Below are positions 1 to 8,606 of a stretch of 64,000 bases of DNA, piece after piece. The stretch is from Candidatus Poribacteria bacterium. Lineage in GTDB: Bacteria; Poribacteria; WGA-4E; WGA-3G. A model generated the notes under the pieces. The model made no database searches, was not told the origin of the DNA, and worked only from the letters and a program-made list of their open reading frames with translations. The stretch spans positions 2,066,856 through 2,130,855 of the forward strand of contig OY282374.1 in NCBI GenBank assembly GCA_958295815.1, written 5' to 3'. Numbering within the stretch: position 1 is the stretch's first letter; every line of letters begins with the position of its first letter. The position numbers and the translations under genes were made by a program.

Positions 1-77
1 TTTGATGACCTTACGCTCCTCATTTTAAAAAAGAAATAAAATGTGGTTAGGGGTGACATAAGGGGTATAATTAATAA

Positions 78-1049
78 ATGCAGAGCCAATCAGAGGGCCG
101 TAGATTCCTAAATCCCGCAGTTCTTGCCCGAATCGGAAATCTTGAACTGATTGCTAAATTCGTCGTTGAAGGCTTTATTTCAGGCCTCCATAAAAGTCCG
201 TATCACGGATTCAGCGTCGAATTTTCGCAATATCGGCAGTATATGCCTGGGGATGATACTAAACATATAGATTGGAAAGCCTATGCCCGGACGGACAGAT
301 ATTATATCAAGCAGTTTGAGGAAGAAACCAATCTCAATTGCTACTTGCTTCTGGACACAAGCGAGTCTATGTCACATCCAATAGATGATGTTCAAGAGGA
401 TGGCACTACGGAGTCGAGAGAAGCCGGACAACGGTTAACAAAGCTGCAATATTCCAGTTTCCTGATCGGGTCACTCGCCTATTTTATGGCGAAGCAACGA
501 GATTCTGTTGGGTTTGCGTATTTTGACGATACACTTCACCAGTACCTTCCGGCTCGGAGTAGCACATCACATTTGCATTCTATCTTGCTCACGTTGGAAA
601 CGCTACAAACGGCAAAAAACACGCGAATGGGAACACCATTACATCAGATCGCCGAACGCTTAACGAAGCGCGGCTTAGTGCTCTTTATCTCAGATCTCTA
701 CGATGAGAATCAGGAAGAGGTAGTTGCTGGTTTAGAACATCTCCGATACGAAGGTCATGAAGTGATCGTTTTTCACGTTCTCGCGCAACAGGAAGTTGAT
801 TTTACCAATTTTGAAACAGGACGGAGTTCGGAAGCACTTATCCGTTTTATTGATTCGGAAAGCAATGATGAGATTATTACAACGCCAGAGGCGATTCGGG
901 AAAGTTATCTGAGTAATTTCAATACATTTCTTGATACTTACAAACTGGCACTGCGACAAGCGGATATTGATTACAACATGATAACAACAGCGACACCGAT
1001 TGATTTCGCACTCGCTTCCTATCTTGCCAAACGGCAGGGGATTCTCTAA
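78..1049 (+). CDS. DUF58 domain-containing protein (VWA-like)
   Basis: A 323-residue cytoplasmic protein of the DUF58 family. The family signature is clear at residues 50-80, where a YRQYMPGDD stretch leads into HIDWKAYART, followed by the VWA-type metal-site motif DTSES at 93-97. Family members are usually encoded next to a MoxR AAA ATPase and membrane VWA (Bat) proteins, and are thought to act with them in envelope or metal-insertion chaperoning. The next gene, 14 bases downstream, is a BatA-like protein, so this looks like the tail of a MoxR-DUF58-Bat operon whose ATPase would lie before the window. The ATG is preceded only by a weak GGGG. Family call is secure; the cellular role is not. 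Confidence 0.9.
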   Translation: MQSQSEGRRFLNPAVLARIGNLELIAKFVVEGFISGLHKSPYHGFSVEFSQYRQYMPGDDTKHIDWKAYARTDRYYIKQFEEETNLNCYLLLDTSESMSHPIDDVQEDGTTESREAGQRLTKLQYSSFLIGSLAYFMAKQRDSVGFAYFDDTLHQYLPARSSTSHLHSILLTLETLQTAKNTRMGTPLHQIAERLTKRGLVLFISDLYDENQEEVVAGLEHLRYEGHEVIVFHVLAQQEVDFTNFETGRSSEALIRFIDSESNDEIITTPEAIRESYLSNFNTFLDTYKLALRQADIDYNMITTATPIDFALASYLAKRQGIL

Positions 1050-1063
1050 TACTATACTAAAAT

Positions 1064-3184
1064 ATGTTTGGATTAGGATTTTTAGCACCTCTATTTGTAG
1101 CAGCCGGTATCGTAGGCGCATCTATCCCGATTATTTTGCACCTATTGAATCGGGAACGTGCGAGACGGTTGGTATTTAGTACAGTCCGTTTCATTCAGAT
1201 GTCGCATCAGACGAATGTGCGCCGACATAAGCTGAAACGACTGCTGCTCTTACTGATGCGTATTCTTATTTTGGCACTGCTCGGTGTTGCCTTTGCTCGT
1301 CCGTTCTTGGCAGCAGCCCCGGTCATTACGCAGAAAGTTGGTGGTAAACGGAACGCTATTATTATTCTGGATACCTCTTATAGTATGCAGTATGAGGAAA
1401 CCTTCGAGAAGGCTAAGGAAGAGGGAGTTAAGATTCTGAATGGGTTTGATTCAACCGATGCTGCTTGCCTCATCCTGTCCTCGGACAGCGCACGTGTCGT
1501 GGCACCCCTCGGTTCAGAGTTTTCGCATATTCGGAGTGCTTTAAACACCGCAGAGGCTACTTACAAGCCCACGGATTACTTAGATGCACTACAAACCGCA
1601 GATGAGGTGCTTCAATCTATTGCTATTGGACAGAAGCAGGTTTATCTCATCGGTGATATGCAGAAACGCGGTTGGGATAACTTTATTGAAACAGACAAAC
1701 TTAATCCCGATGTTCAAATTGAATTCGTTAATGTCGGTGTTGAGCAATCGCAGAATCTTGCGATTACAGGTCTTAGTGTGCCACCTGTCGTTCTAAACGA
1801 ACAGCAAGCATCGCATCTTGTTGCTCGCGTCCATAACTTCGGTGATGAACCCGTTGAAAATTTACCGGTTAGCCTTTTTATAGATGGAAACGTGATTCAT
1901 ACCATCGAACTCGATATTGAACCAGACGATATGGTAGACGCCGTCTTCAGAGTTGATTTCAAAAACGAGGCAACACATACTGGCTGGGTCGAACTTCCAG
2001 AAGATGCGCTTGAAGTTGACAACAGACGCTATTTTACCTTACAAAGTTTACAGGCTATTAAGGTCCATGCTATCAGGAACCAGTCTCGCACAGAGGGTTC
2101 TTATCAGAAAACAGAGACCTTCTTCATGAAAATGGCGTTTGCAGCGGGTAGTGATGCTGTTCCGATTGATTTCAGCGAATCTACAACCGTTCCCAATGCA
2201 GAGACACTCGCACGCGCCGATGTTCTTATTCTTGCCGACGTACCGCGACTCTCTCCTGCTGAGGCGGGTCGTATAAAGAATTACGTTGCTGCAGGCGGAG
2301 GCTTGATACTGACGGTCGGTAATAATCTGGACGCTGATGCTTATGAACAACATCTCGGAGGCGAGACAGGGTTGATGCCGTGCAATTTTGTTCAAGCAGT
2401 CGGAGATGCCTTCGATCGACAGCAATTCCGTGTTCTTGCGACAATTGAGTATGAACACCCGATTTTTGCGCCATTTAAGGAACCGAACCATGGTGATTTC
2501 GGTAAGGCACGATTTTATAGGTTTTATCAAGCGGTTCCGACAGCGGATGCGGATGTCATTGCCGCCTATGACGATGGGAGTCCCGCACTCTTTGAAAAAC
2601 GCTATGGAGATTTAGGTCGTGTGCTCTGTTTTACCTCAACGATAGACAGGGATTGGAACGATCTACCAATACGTGCCGTTTATCTGCCTTTCTTGCATGA
2701 GTCGATTAAGTATCTCGCACTCAAGAATGTAGATACAACTCCAGATTACCGCGTCGGTGATAGCATTGAGATCAATGTCGAAATGGGAGATGAGGGTGCT
2801 CAGAGAAGCCGAGAGGTAGCGGTTTTCAATCCAAACAACGTTGAAACCCGCTTGCAACACGATGAGACTAATACAACTACAAGTGTGTTTTATACAGATA
2901 CAATGCTTCCAGGTATCTACTCGATCCACGCATCTGGTGCAAAATCTCGTTACTTTGTTGTTAACGTTGACGCTACGGAATCCGATCTTGCGTCGCGTGA
3001 TATTGAAGAACTTCAGAGTATGCTGAAAGGTACAGCGGATGAATCGACGCAGGACAAACCTACCGCGGAACTCGTTGCGCAGTACCACGAAGACGTTGAA
3101 AATAGACAGGACGTCTGGATGTACCTCATGTTTGCAGTCTTTGCGCTGGCGGTAACGGAGATGTTCCTTGCGAACCGAGTTTAA
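1064..3184 (+). CDS. BatA-like membrane protein with VWA domain
   Basis: A 706-residue protein. The N-terminus has the BatA-type membrane region: a hydrophobic segment at residues 5-27, a basic stretch with HLLNRERARR, then a second hydrophobic segment at 58-85. A VWA-like domain with the metal-site motif DTSYS follows at 103-107. The long middle part has Ig-like sections and a GATase-like segment around AAGGGLILTVGN (about residue 407). A C-terminal membrane helix (VWMYLMFAVFALAVTEMFL) ends the protein. This is the domain plan of large BatA/VWA membrane proteins encoded beside DUF58 and MoxR genes. It starts 14 bases after the DUF58 gene, so the two are probably co-transcribed and function together at the inner membrane. 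Confidence 0.85.
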   Translation: MFGLGFLAPLFVAAGIVGASIPIILHLLNRERARRLVFSTVRFIQMSHQTNVRRHKLKRLLLLLMRILILALLGVAFARPFLAAAPVITQKVGGKRNAIIILDTSYSMQYEETFEKAKEEGVKILNGFDSTDAACLILSSDSARVVAPLGSEFSHIRSALNTAEATYKPTDYLDALQTADEVLQSIAIGQKQVYLIGDMQKRGWDNFIETDKLNPDVQIEFVNVGVEQSQNLAITGLSVPPVVLNEQQASHLVARVHNFGDEPVENLPVSLFIDGNVIHTIELDIEPDDMVDAVFRVDFKNEATHTGWVELPEDALEVDNRRYFTLQSLQAIKVHAIRNQSRTEGSYQKTETFFMKMAFAAGSDAVPIDFSESTTVPNAETLARADVLILADVPRLSPAEAGRIKNYVAAGGGLILTVGNNLDADAYEQHLGGETGLMPCNFVQAVGDAFDRQQFRVLATIEYEHPIFAPFKEPNHGDFGKARFYRFYQAVPTADADVIAAYDDGSPALFEKRYGDLGRVLCFTSTIDRDWNDLPIRAVYLPFLHESIKYLALKNVDTTPDYRVGDSIEINVEMGDEGAQRSREVAVFNPNNVETRLQHDETNTTTSVFYTDTMLPGIYSIHASGAKSRYFVVNVDATESDLASRDIEELQSMLKGTADESTQDKPTAELVAQYHEDVENRQDVWMYLMFAVFALAVTEMFLANRV

Positions 3185-3205
3185 CTATTGAATTTGAGCT
3201 GTCTC

Positions 3206-3294
3206 TCCGTTGTCAGGGCAGTCTCTAATAGTTAAAAAACCATTGATAACCTAAAGTAGGTTATTACCAATTTTAGATCGAGACCGACAACGGA
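3206..3294. other. nested inverted repeats between operons
   Basis: Nine-base arms TCCGTTGTC (3206-3214) and GACAACGGA (3286-3294) pair at long range. They enclose a compact hairpin at 3246-3264 with 8-bp arms ATAACCTA/TAGGTTAT and a 3-base loop. No T-run follows the inner hairpin, so it is not a standard intrinsic terminator. It could be an mRNA structure at the operon end or a leader of the next gene. Confidence 0.45.
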
Positions 3295-3351
3295 GGGTCT
3301 TTAGAAAGTCCAAACGCGGCTTTCTCGCGATCAGGCATAATAATTAAAAAA

Positions 3352-4269
3352 ATGAAATTTGAATCAAGCGCACCGATTGACGTGCCAAAAGTCGTATCTG
3401 ACGAGCAAATTCAATCATTTATTGACAACGGATACCTCGTTGTTCCGGATCTGCTTTCACTTGATGAGATAGAGGAGTTACGGCGCGACACCGTCACGCT
3501 TGCTAAAGGCGGGTATCCGTGTGATAGTCTGAAGCCGCTCCCTGACGATATAAGTGATAACGAGGCTATCAGTCGTATCCTCTGTATTCATCAGCCGCAT
3601 TTTGTCAGTCCAATTGTTGAGAATTATGTCAAGCACCCGAAAATTTGCGGTATTCTAAGTCAGATAACTGCCGCACATTTGCCGCATTGGGACGGAAGTG
3701 TTAAGTGTATGCAGTCGATGCTTTTTGTAAAACCGCCCAGTTTTCAAGGGCAGGCATGGCATCAGGACGAATTTTATATTCCAACCCGCGATCGCTCCTT
3801 GATTGGCGCGTGGATCGCCATGGACAATGCAACCATAGAAAATGGGTGTTTATGGGTTCTTCCAGGCTCACATCGTCCCGGGTATCTCTATCCGCAGAGA
3901 TCGCACGAGAACCCAGATGAGTTCGATTTTGCCGGGGAGAGTTACGGTTTTGATGACACAGATGAGGTCCCCGTTGAAGTTACAACCGGTACATTGGTAT
4001 TTTTTAACGGTTATCTACTCCATCGCTCTCGTAAAAACCGTGGAGATATGTATAGACGGGTTTTGGTGAGCCATTACTGTAACTCTTGGTCGTTGTTGCC
4101 ATGGAGGGTTGAGGAGGGTGAAAGTGCTGCAAATGCTGATCGCCGATGTATCATTCCTGTTTCTGGTGTAGATCCCTACGCTTGGAAGGGCTATGATGAT
4201 ACGCCTAATAATGTCCACTTGCGAACCTGCAAAGCCGTTGAGGAGTTGGAGGGATCAGATGCAGAGTGA
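3352..4269 (+). CDS. phytanoyl-CoA dioxygenase (PhyH) family protein
   Basis: A 305-residue Fe(II)/2-oxoglutarate-dependent dioxygenase of the PhyH family. The iron-binding HxD is visible in AWHQDEFYIP (around residue 140), and the distal histidine lies in LLHRSRKNRGDM near residue 225 with the 2-oxoglutarate-binding arginine just after. Other family marks are the N-terminal FIDNGYLVVPDLLS and the ENGCLWVLPGSHRPG loop. Such enzymes hydroxylate small molecules; the substrate cannot be read from sequence. The stop overlaps the next small gene by 11 bases. A second, divergent PhyH gene lies at 30006-30830. Confidence 0.9.
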   Translation: MKFESSAPIDVPKVVSDEQIQSFIDNGYLVVPDLLSLDEIEELRRDTVTLAKGGYPCDSLKPLPDDISDNEAISRILCIHQPHFVSPIVENYVKHPKICGILSQITAAHLPHWDGSVKCMQSMLFVKPPSFQGQAWHQDEFYIPTRDRSLIGAWIAMDNATIENGCLWVLPGSHRPGYLYPQRSHENPDEFDFAGESYGFDDTDEVPVEVTTGTLVFFNGYLLHRSRKNRGDMYRRVLVSHYCNSWSLLPWRVEEGESAANADRRCIIPVSGVDPYAWKGYDDTPNNVHLRTCKAVEELEGSDAE

Positions 4270-4462
4270 ACATCTTTCTGAGCTTAGGCAAGCATTGGAA
4301 ACTATGATGGAGCGGATTGAGACAGGCGAGGATATAATGGAACAACTGGAGCAAATTGATCTGCTATATCACGATCTCGAACCGACGGCTCCTAAGATGC
4401 TCCAGCACTATCTTGAACGGAAAAGTTATACTAAGGCATTAGCATTACTCAAAGATCTATAG
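4259..4462 (+). CDS. small helical protein, unknown function
   Basis: A 67-residue acidic, probably all-helical protein starting MQSEHLSELRQALETMMER. I place the start at the ATG at 4259, which overlaps the end of the dioxygenase gene by 11 bases and has GGAGTTGGAGGG just upstream. A longer in-frame start at 4193 has no ribosome site and lies deep inside the upstream gene. It has no cysteines, membrane segment or recognisable domain. The overlap implies translational coupling to the dioxygenase, and rph begins 36 bases later. I do not recognise a family. Confidence 0.6.
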   Translation: MQSEHLSELRQALETMMERIETGEDIMEQLEQIDLLYHDLEPTAPKMLQHYLERKSYTKALALLKDL

Positions 4463-4498
4463 TTCCTCATAATACCGGAATTAAAACGGAGAACAAGA

Positions 4499-5257
4499 AT
4501 GGAAAGAGAAGATGGGCGTCAGCCAGATCAATTGCGTCCCGTCACAATTAAACGACACTATATCAAACATGCTGAAGGTTCGGTTCTCGTAGCGACAGGG
4601 GACACACATGTCATTTGTACCGCTTCCGTTATAGACCGGCAACCGCGTTTCATGCGCGACCAGCGTATCAGGAAGAAAGGATGGGTGACCGCAGAATACT
4701 CAATGTTACCGCGCTCTACTTCTGATCGAATGCAGCGTGAGGTGACCCGCGGAAGTATCGGTGGACGGACACAGGAAATCCAGCGTCTTATTGGTCGCTC
4801 CTTGCGTGCTGCTGTTGATTTGTATGGGTTAGAGGAACACACAATCTGGATAGATTGTGATGTCATTCAAGCTGACGGGGGGACACGCACCGCTGCGATT
4901 ACAGGTGCTTTTATCGCTTTGTGGGATGCCTGTCGGGATCTCGTCAACAGAAAAAGAATCAAAAACTTTCCGATCACGGATAACGTTGCGGCGACGAGTG
5001 TCGGGCTGATCAAGGGTACACCTATGTTGGATCTCTGTTATACCGAAGATTCGACGGCGGATGTCGATATGAACATCGTTATGACTGGAAGTGGACAGTT
5101 TATAGAAATACAGGGTACTGCAGAAGAGACACCGTTTTCGCGTGAGGATTACGATAAGATGTTAGATCTTGCTGTTGGTGGTATCCAGGAACTCGTTCGG
5201 TTGCAGAATCGCATGATGCTGGAGAGTTTAGATGAAGCTGGTATTGGCAACGCATAA
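4499..5257 (+). CDS. rph: ribonuclease PH
   Basis: A 252-residue phosphorolytic 3'-5' exoribonuclease that trims tRNA 3' ends. Family features run through the protein: [32 protein letters not shown] at the N-terminus (written here only as a landmark), [14 protein letters not shown], the basic stretch [20 protein letters not shown] (about residues 85-105) and [20 protein letters not shown] with the conserved aspartates. Length matches the family (about 240-260). It overlaps rdgB by 26 bases, a very common rph-rdgB pairing in bacteria. Confidence 0.96.
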   Translation: MEREDGRQPDQLRPVTIKRHYIKHAEGSVLVATGDTHVICTASVIDRQPRFMRDQRIRKKGWVTAEYSMLPRSTSDRMQREVTRGSIGGRTQEIQRLIGRSLRAAVDLYGLEEHTIWIDCDVIQADGGTRTAAITGAFIALWDACRDLVNRKRIKNFPITDNVAATSVGLIKGTPMLDLCYTEDSTADVDMNIVMTGSGQFIEIQGTAEETPFSREDYDKMLDLAVGGIQELVRLQNRMMLESLDEAGIGNA

Positions 5258-5867
5258 TCAGGGCAAAGTCCGAGAACTCGCTGAAATGCTCCGTAATGGT
5301 TATCAGCCGTCAGTAAAGCGTGTAGTGGCTGCCACAGACGAGTTACGGAAAGCCGCCGACCCTGACATTGAGGTTATCTCTTTGAAATCCTATCCGGATG
5401 CGCCAGAAGTCGTTGAGGATGGGGCAACTTACGCTGAAAATGCTGCGAAAAAAGCATCTGTGATTGCTCGATATACTGGACACCTTAGTCTTGCTGACGA
5501 TGCCGGATTGGAAGTAAATGCCCTTAACGGAGCACCCGGTGTTAACTCCAAACGCTGGGTAGGTGAAGATGCGACTGATGCGCAACGGATTGCGGGTCTC
5601 CTTAAAGCAATCGAAGGTGTTAGGGATCGGCGTGCCCGTTTCGTTACCGCAATCGCAGTCGTACATCCTGATACTGCTCCTGAAGTTGTTATCGGTGTCT
5701 GCGAAGGAAGAATCACTCACACCCCTGCTGGACAAAGTGGATTCGGATATGATCCAATATTTGTGCCAGACGGTTACGAACGGACCTTCGCAGAATTAGG
5801 AGAAGAGATAAAAAATCGAATTAGTCACAGAGCCAAGGCATTACAACAGGCACTTGCCTTGCTATAA
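5232..5867 (+). CDS. rdgB: XTP/dITP diphosphatase (HAM1/RdgB family)
   Basis: A 211-residue house-cleaning pyrophosphatase that removes non-canonical purine nucleotides (XTP, dITP) from the pool. It begins with the family signature [16 protein letters not shown]. It carries [38 protein letters not shown] (metal and base binding) and the C-terminal [20 protein letters not shown] and [10 protein letters not shown]. The start lies 26 bases inside rph, implying coupled translation. An insertion of roughly 15 residues after residue 20 lengthens the N-terminal part compared with E. coli RdgB. Confidence 0.95.
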   Translation: MKLVLATHNQGKVRELAEMLRNGYQPSVKRVVAATDELRKAADPDIEVISLKSYPDAPEVVEDGATYAENAAKKASVIARYTGHLSLADDAGLEVNALNGAPGVNSKRWVGEDATDAQRIAGLLKAIEGVRDRRARFVTAIAVVHPDTAPEVVIGVCEGRITHTPAGQSGFGYDPIFVPDGYERTFAELGEEIKNRISHRAKALQQALALL

Positions 5868-5891
5868 ACATTGATTGCCTAATGAAGTTGT

Positions 5892-5913
5892 ATTCCTCTC
5901 AATATTGAGGAAT
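5892..5913 (+). other. hairpin between rdgB and efp
   Basis: Seven-base arms ATTCCTC (5892-5898) and GAGGAAT (5907-5913) with an 8-base loop. No T-run follows. It may be a processing or leader structure ahead of efp rather than a terminator. Confidence 0.3.
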
Positions 5914-5956
5914 TCACATAATTACTAATTTTATTAATGAGCTTATTGAGGAGAAA

Positions 5957-6514
5957 ATGGCGTCACTTAACGAATTACGCAACGGATTGGTTATCCGACT
6001 TAATGATATTATTTTTACTATAGTTGATTGTCAGCACGTCAAGCCGGGAAAGGGGAGTGCCTTTGCTCGGACAAAAATCAAGCGCGTGAGCGATGGTGCG
6101 GTTTTGGATCGGACGTTTCGTTCTAACGAAAACATCGAAACTGTGAGACTCATGGATCACCGAATGCAGTATATGTACAGGGATGGCGACGGTTTGTGGT
6201 TTATGGACAACGAAACCTTCGAGCAACACTCACTTCCTATGGATTTTATTGGAGAAGACTTAAAGTACCTAAAGGAGGGTGAGACCATCACCGTCAAAAT
6301 GGATGGTTCAATCCCACTTGCCCTTGAATTGCCTAACTTCGTTGAGCTTCAAATCGTTGAAACCGATCCTGGGTTGCGCGGTGATACCGTGAGCGGCGGC
6401 TCAAAACGCGCCACCCTTGAGACAGGTGCGGTCGTTAATGTCCCGCTATTTGTTCAAAACGAAACGCGCATCAAAGTTGATACGCGCACCGGAAAATATG
6501 TAGAAAGGATATAA
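5957..6514 (+). CDS. efp: translation elongation factor P
   Basis: A 185-residue EF-P, which relieves ribosome stalling at polyproline. The three-barrel family layout is present. The N-terminal domain carries the tip motif HVKPGKGSAFARTK, with lysine 32 in the position that is lysylated, rhamnosylated (as Arg) or left bare in different bacteria. The C-terminal domain has DPGLRGDTVSGGSKRATLETGAVVNVP and ends GKYVERI. A strong ribosome site (TTGAGGAGAAA) precedes the ATG. No EpmA/EpmB or DHS-like modification gene is visible in the window. Confidence 0.96.
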   Translation: MASLNELRNGLVIRLNDIIFTIVDCQHVKPGKGSAFARTKIKRVSDGAVLDRTFRSNENIETVRLMDHRMQYMYRDGDGLWFMDNETFEQHSLPMDFIGEDLKYLKEGETITVKMDGSIPLALELPNFVELQIVETDPGLRGDTVSGGSKRATLETGAVVNVPLFVQNETRIKVDTRTGKYVERI

Positions 6515-6636
6515 TAGTTATCGGTTACGGTTATCAGTTTTCAGTTAAGAATCTTTTGTGGCAGTTGCGAATTCTGTAAACACCATATATCTCTGGACTG
6601 ACGACTGGCGGCTGACGCTGGCGACTATGTAAAGAA
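6515..6636. repeat. degenerate intergenic repeat, copy A
   Basis: The efp-accB gap holds low-complexity text of the ttatcagttttcagtta type, then TTGTGGCAGTT, then a run of ctgacgactggcggctgacg. A related arrangement, with the same TTGTGGCAGTT core flanked by ttataagtta words and an accgacagctgatgg run, lies at 22480-22580. This looks like a dispersed intergenic sequence family. Confidence 0.45.
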
Positions 6637-7158
6637 ATGCGTCAAAACAAACCTAAGGACAAGCCTCAAGCAACGGAACAAGACCACAGTGGTGTTCTGA
6701 AACTTGTTGAACAACTCGCAGAGATTCTAGAACGTACTGATTTAACAGAGGTACGTATCCGAGAGAATGATCTTGAAGTGCAAGTTTCCAGGCACCCCAG
6801 AAATCCGGGTAGATATGAGGGCATCCCTCTACAGCCTGCGGATACGAGCCTTACGGTGAGTACACAAACGCTGCCCGTAGAGGCTGCGGATGTTGAAGGC
6901 AGCGAGCAAGCCCAAGGTAACAACTATATTAATGCCCCGATGCCTTCACGTTTTTATCGAGCGCCATCCCCTGAGGAACCTGCATTTGTTGAAGTTGGGG
7001 ATTTCGTCAGTGTTGGTGAACCCGTGGCTGTCCTCGAAGTGATGAAAACTTATAATCCAGTAGAAGCACCTTTTAACTGCGAGATTTTAGAAATCCTCGC
7101 TGAAGACGGTGATGCTGTTGAGTACGCCCAACCGTTGTTCCGAGTGAAACCGCAGTAG
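6637..7158 (+). CDS. accB: biotin carboxyl carrier protein of acetyl-CoA carboxylase
   Basis: A 173-residue BCCP that carries biotin between biotin carboxylase and carboxyltransferase in malonyl-CoA synthesis. The C-terminal biotinyl domain (about residues 98-173) contains FYRAPSPEEPAFVEVGDFVSVGEPV and the attachment site EVMKT with lysine 137. The canonical motif is EAMKM or EAMKL, so alanine and the residue after lysine are both replaced. The N-terminal helix LKLVEQLAEILERTDLTEVRI is the usual AccC-interacting part, joined by a linker poor in Pro/Ala. accC follows 89 bases later. Confidence 0.92.
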   Translation: MRQNKPKDKPQATEQDHSGVLKLVEQLAEILERTDLTEVRIRENDLEVQVSRHPRNPGRYEGIPLQPADTSLTVSTQTLPVEAADVEGSEQAQGNNYINAPMPSRFYRAPSPEEPAFVEVGDFVSVGEPVAVLEVMKTYNPVEAPFNCEILEILAEDGDAVEYAQPLFRVKPQ

Positions 7159-7247
7159 GCTAATTGTAAATATAGAATGACCTGCGAGTTTTATTGTGAA
7201 TTTTGTAGGGGCAATATTCAAATCTCGTTCTTCCTAAAACATGAAAT

Positions 7248-8606
7248 ATGATAAAAAAAATATTAATAGCAAATCGTGGTGAAATCGCTGTCCGTATCAT
7301 CCGGGCGTGTAAAGACATGGGAATTAAGACGGTAGCTATATTTTCTACCGCTGATGAAGAGGCACTCCACGTTCAATATGCTGACGAAGCATACTGCATC
7401 GGACCCCCACCGTCCACAGAGAGTTATCTCAAATATGCCAATATTATCGCGGTCGCAGATTTTGCGAATGTTAATGCCATTCATCCGGGTGCGGGATTTC
7501 TGGCAGAGGACGCGCAGTTCGCCGAGATATGTGAGGCACACGAAATACGATTCATCGGTCCCTCTGTTGAGGATATTCGGACTATGGGGGACAAAGTGAA
7601 AGCACTCGAGACGGCATCAAAGGCTGGCTTGAAACTTGTACCCGGCAGCCAGAGCAGGCGACGCAGGAATAATAAAAAAGGAACCGTTGATACCGCCGAG
7701 GAAGCTGCGCAACTTGCAGAAAAAATTGGTTACCCCGTTGGGATCAAAGCCGTTGCAGGAGGTGGCGGTCGCGGTATTCGAATTGCTGAGAACCGACCGA
7801 GTTTGATGACCCTCTTCCACACTGCCAAGGCAGAAGGTGAATCGGCTTTTGGTAATGGTGATGTTTATATTGAGAAATGGATTGAAGAAGCCAGACATAT
7901 CGAAGTTCAGATTTTAGGTGATACGCACGGCAATATCGTACATTTCGGTGAACGGGAATGCTCCATCCAGCGTAAGCAGCAGAAGCTGCTTGAGGAATCT
8001 CCAGCTGCCTCTATCCCGTCTAAACTCCGTGCCGAAATCTGTAAAGCCGCTACAAAAGCCGCGAAGTCCATCGGTTATTCCAACGCTGGTACTATTGAGT
8101 TTGTTGTTGATAAAGATGACAACTACTATTTTTTAGAGATGAATACGCGTATTCAGGTTGAACATACCATTACTGAGAGCATTACGGGCATTGATTTAAT
8201 TAAGGAACAGATTCGGCTCGCAATGGGAGAACAACTTGGATATAACCAGTCTGATATTGAAATACGTGGGCATGCTATTGAGTGCAGAATCAATGCCGAA
8301 GACCCTGCTAATCAATTTATGCCTTCTCCAGGTGTGGTTACTGCCTATCATCCGCCAGGCGGCATCGGCATTAGGGTTGATGGCTATCTCTATGCAGGAT
8401 ATACCGTTCCGCCCCACTATGATTCTCTGGTCGCGAAACTCATCGCAAGTGGTAGGGATCGCGAAGAAGCGATCGCACGATTGGATCGCGCGTTGTCCGA
8501 ATTTAGAATTGACGGCATAAAGACCACAATTCCCCTTTACAAGCGAATTATCAACGATGAACGCTTTCGCAACCGAACTATTTTCACGAATTTCTTAGAG
8601 ACATAA
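7248..8606 (+). CDS. accC: biotin carboxylase subunit of acetyl-CoA carboxylase
   Basis: A 452-residue ATP-grasp enzyme that carboxylates biotin on BCCP. Landmarks are KILIANRGEIAVRIIRACKDMGI at the N-terminus, the glycine-rich ATP loop AVAGGGGRGIRIA (about residue 168), HIEVQILGD, the catalytic stretch GERECSIQRKQQKLLEESPA and FLEMNTRIQVEHTITE with the active-site Glu and Arg. The segment after GSQ (about residues 131-147: basic SRRRRNNKKGTVDT) is longer and more basic than the usual short PGS-DGP-turn. The stop codon shares one base with the start of the following UnbV gene (TAATG). Confidence 0.95.
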   Translation: MIKKILIANRGEIAVRIIRACKDMGIKTVAIFSTADEEALHVQYADEAYCIGPPPSTESYLKYANIIAVADFANVNAIHPGAGFLAEDAQFAEICEAHEIRFIGPSVEDIRTMGDKVKALETASKAGLKLVPGSQSRRRRNNKKGTVDTAEEAAQLAEKIGYPVGIKAVAGGGGRGIRIAENRPSLMTLFHTAKAEGESAFGNGDVYIEKWIEEARHIEVQILGDTHGNIVHFGERECSIQRKQQKLLEESPAASIPSKLRAEICKAATKAAKSIGYSNAGTIEFVVDKDDNYYFLEMNTRIQVEHTITESITGIDLIKEQIRLAMGEQLGYNQSDIEIRGHAIECRINAEDPANQFMPSPGVVTAYHPPGGIGIRVDGYLYAGYTVPPHYDSLVAKLIASGRDREEAIARLDRALSEFRIDGIKTTIPLYKRIINDERFRNRTIFTNFLET

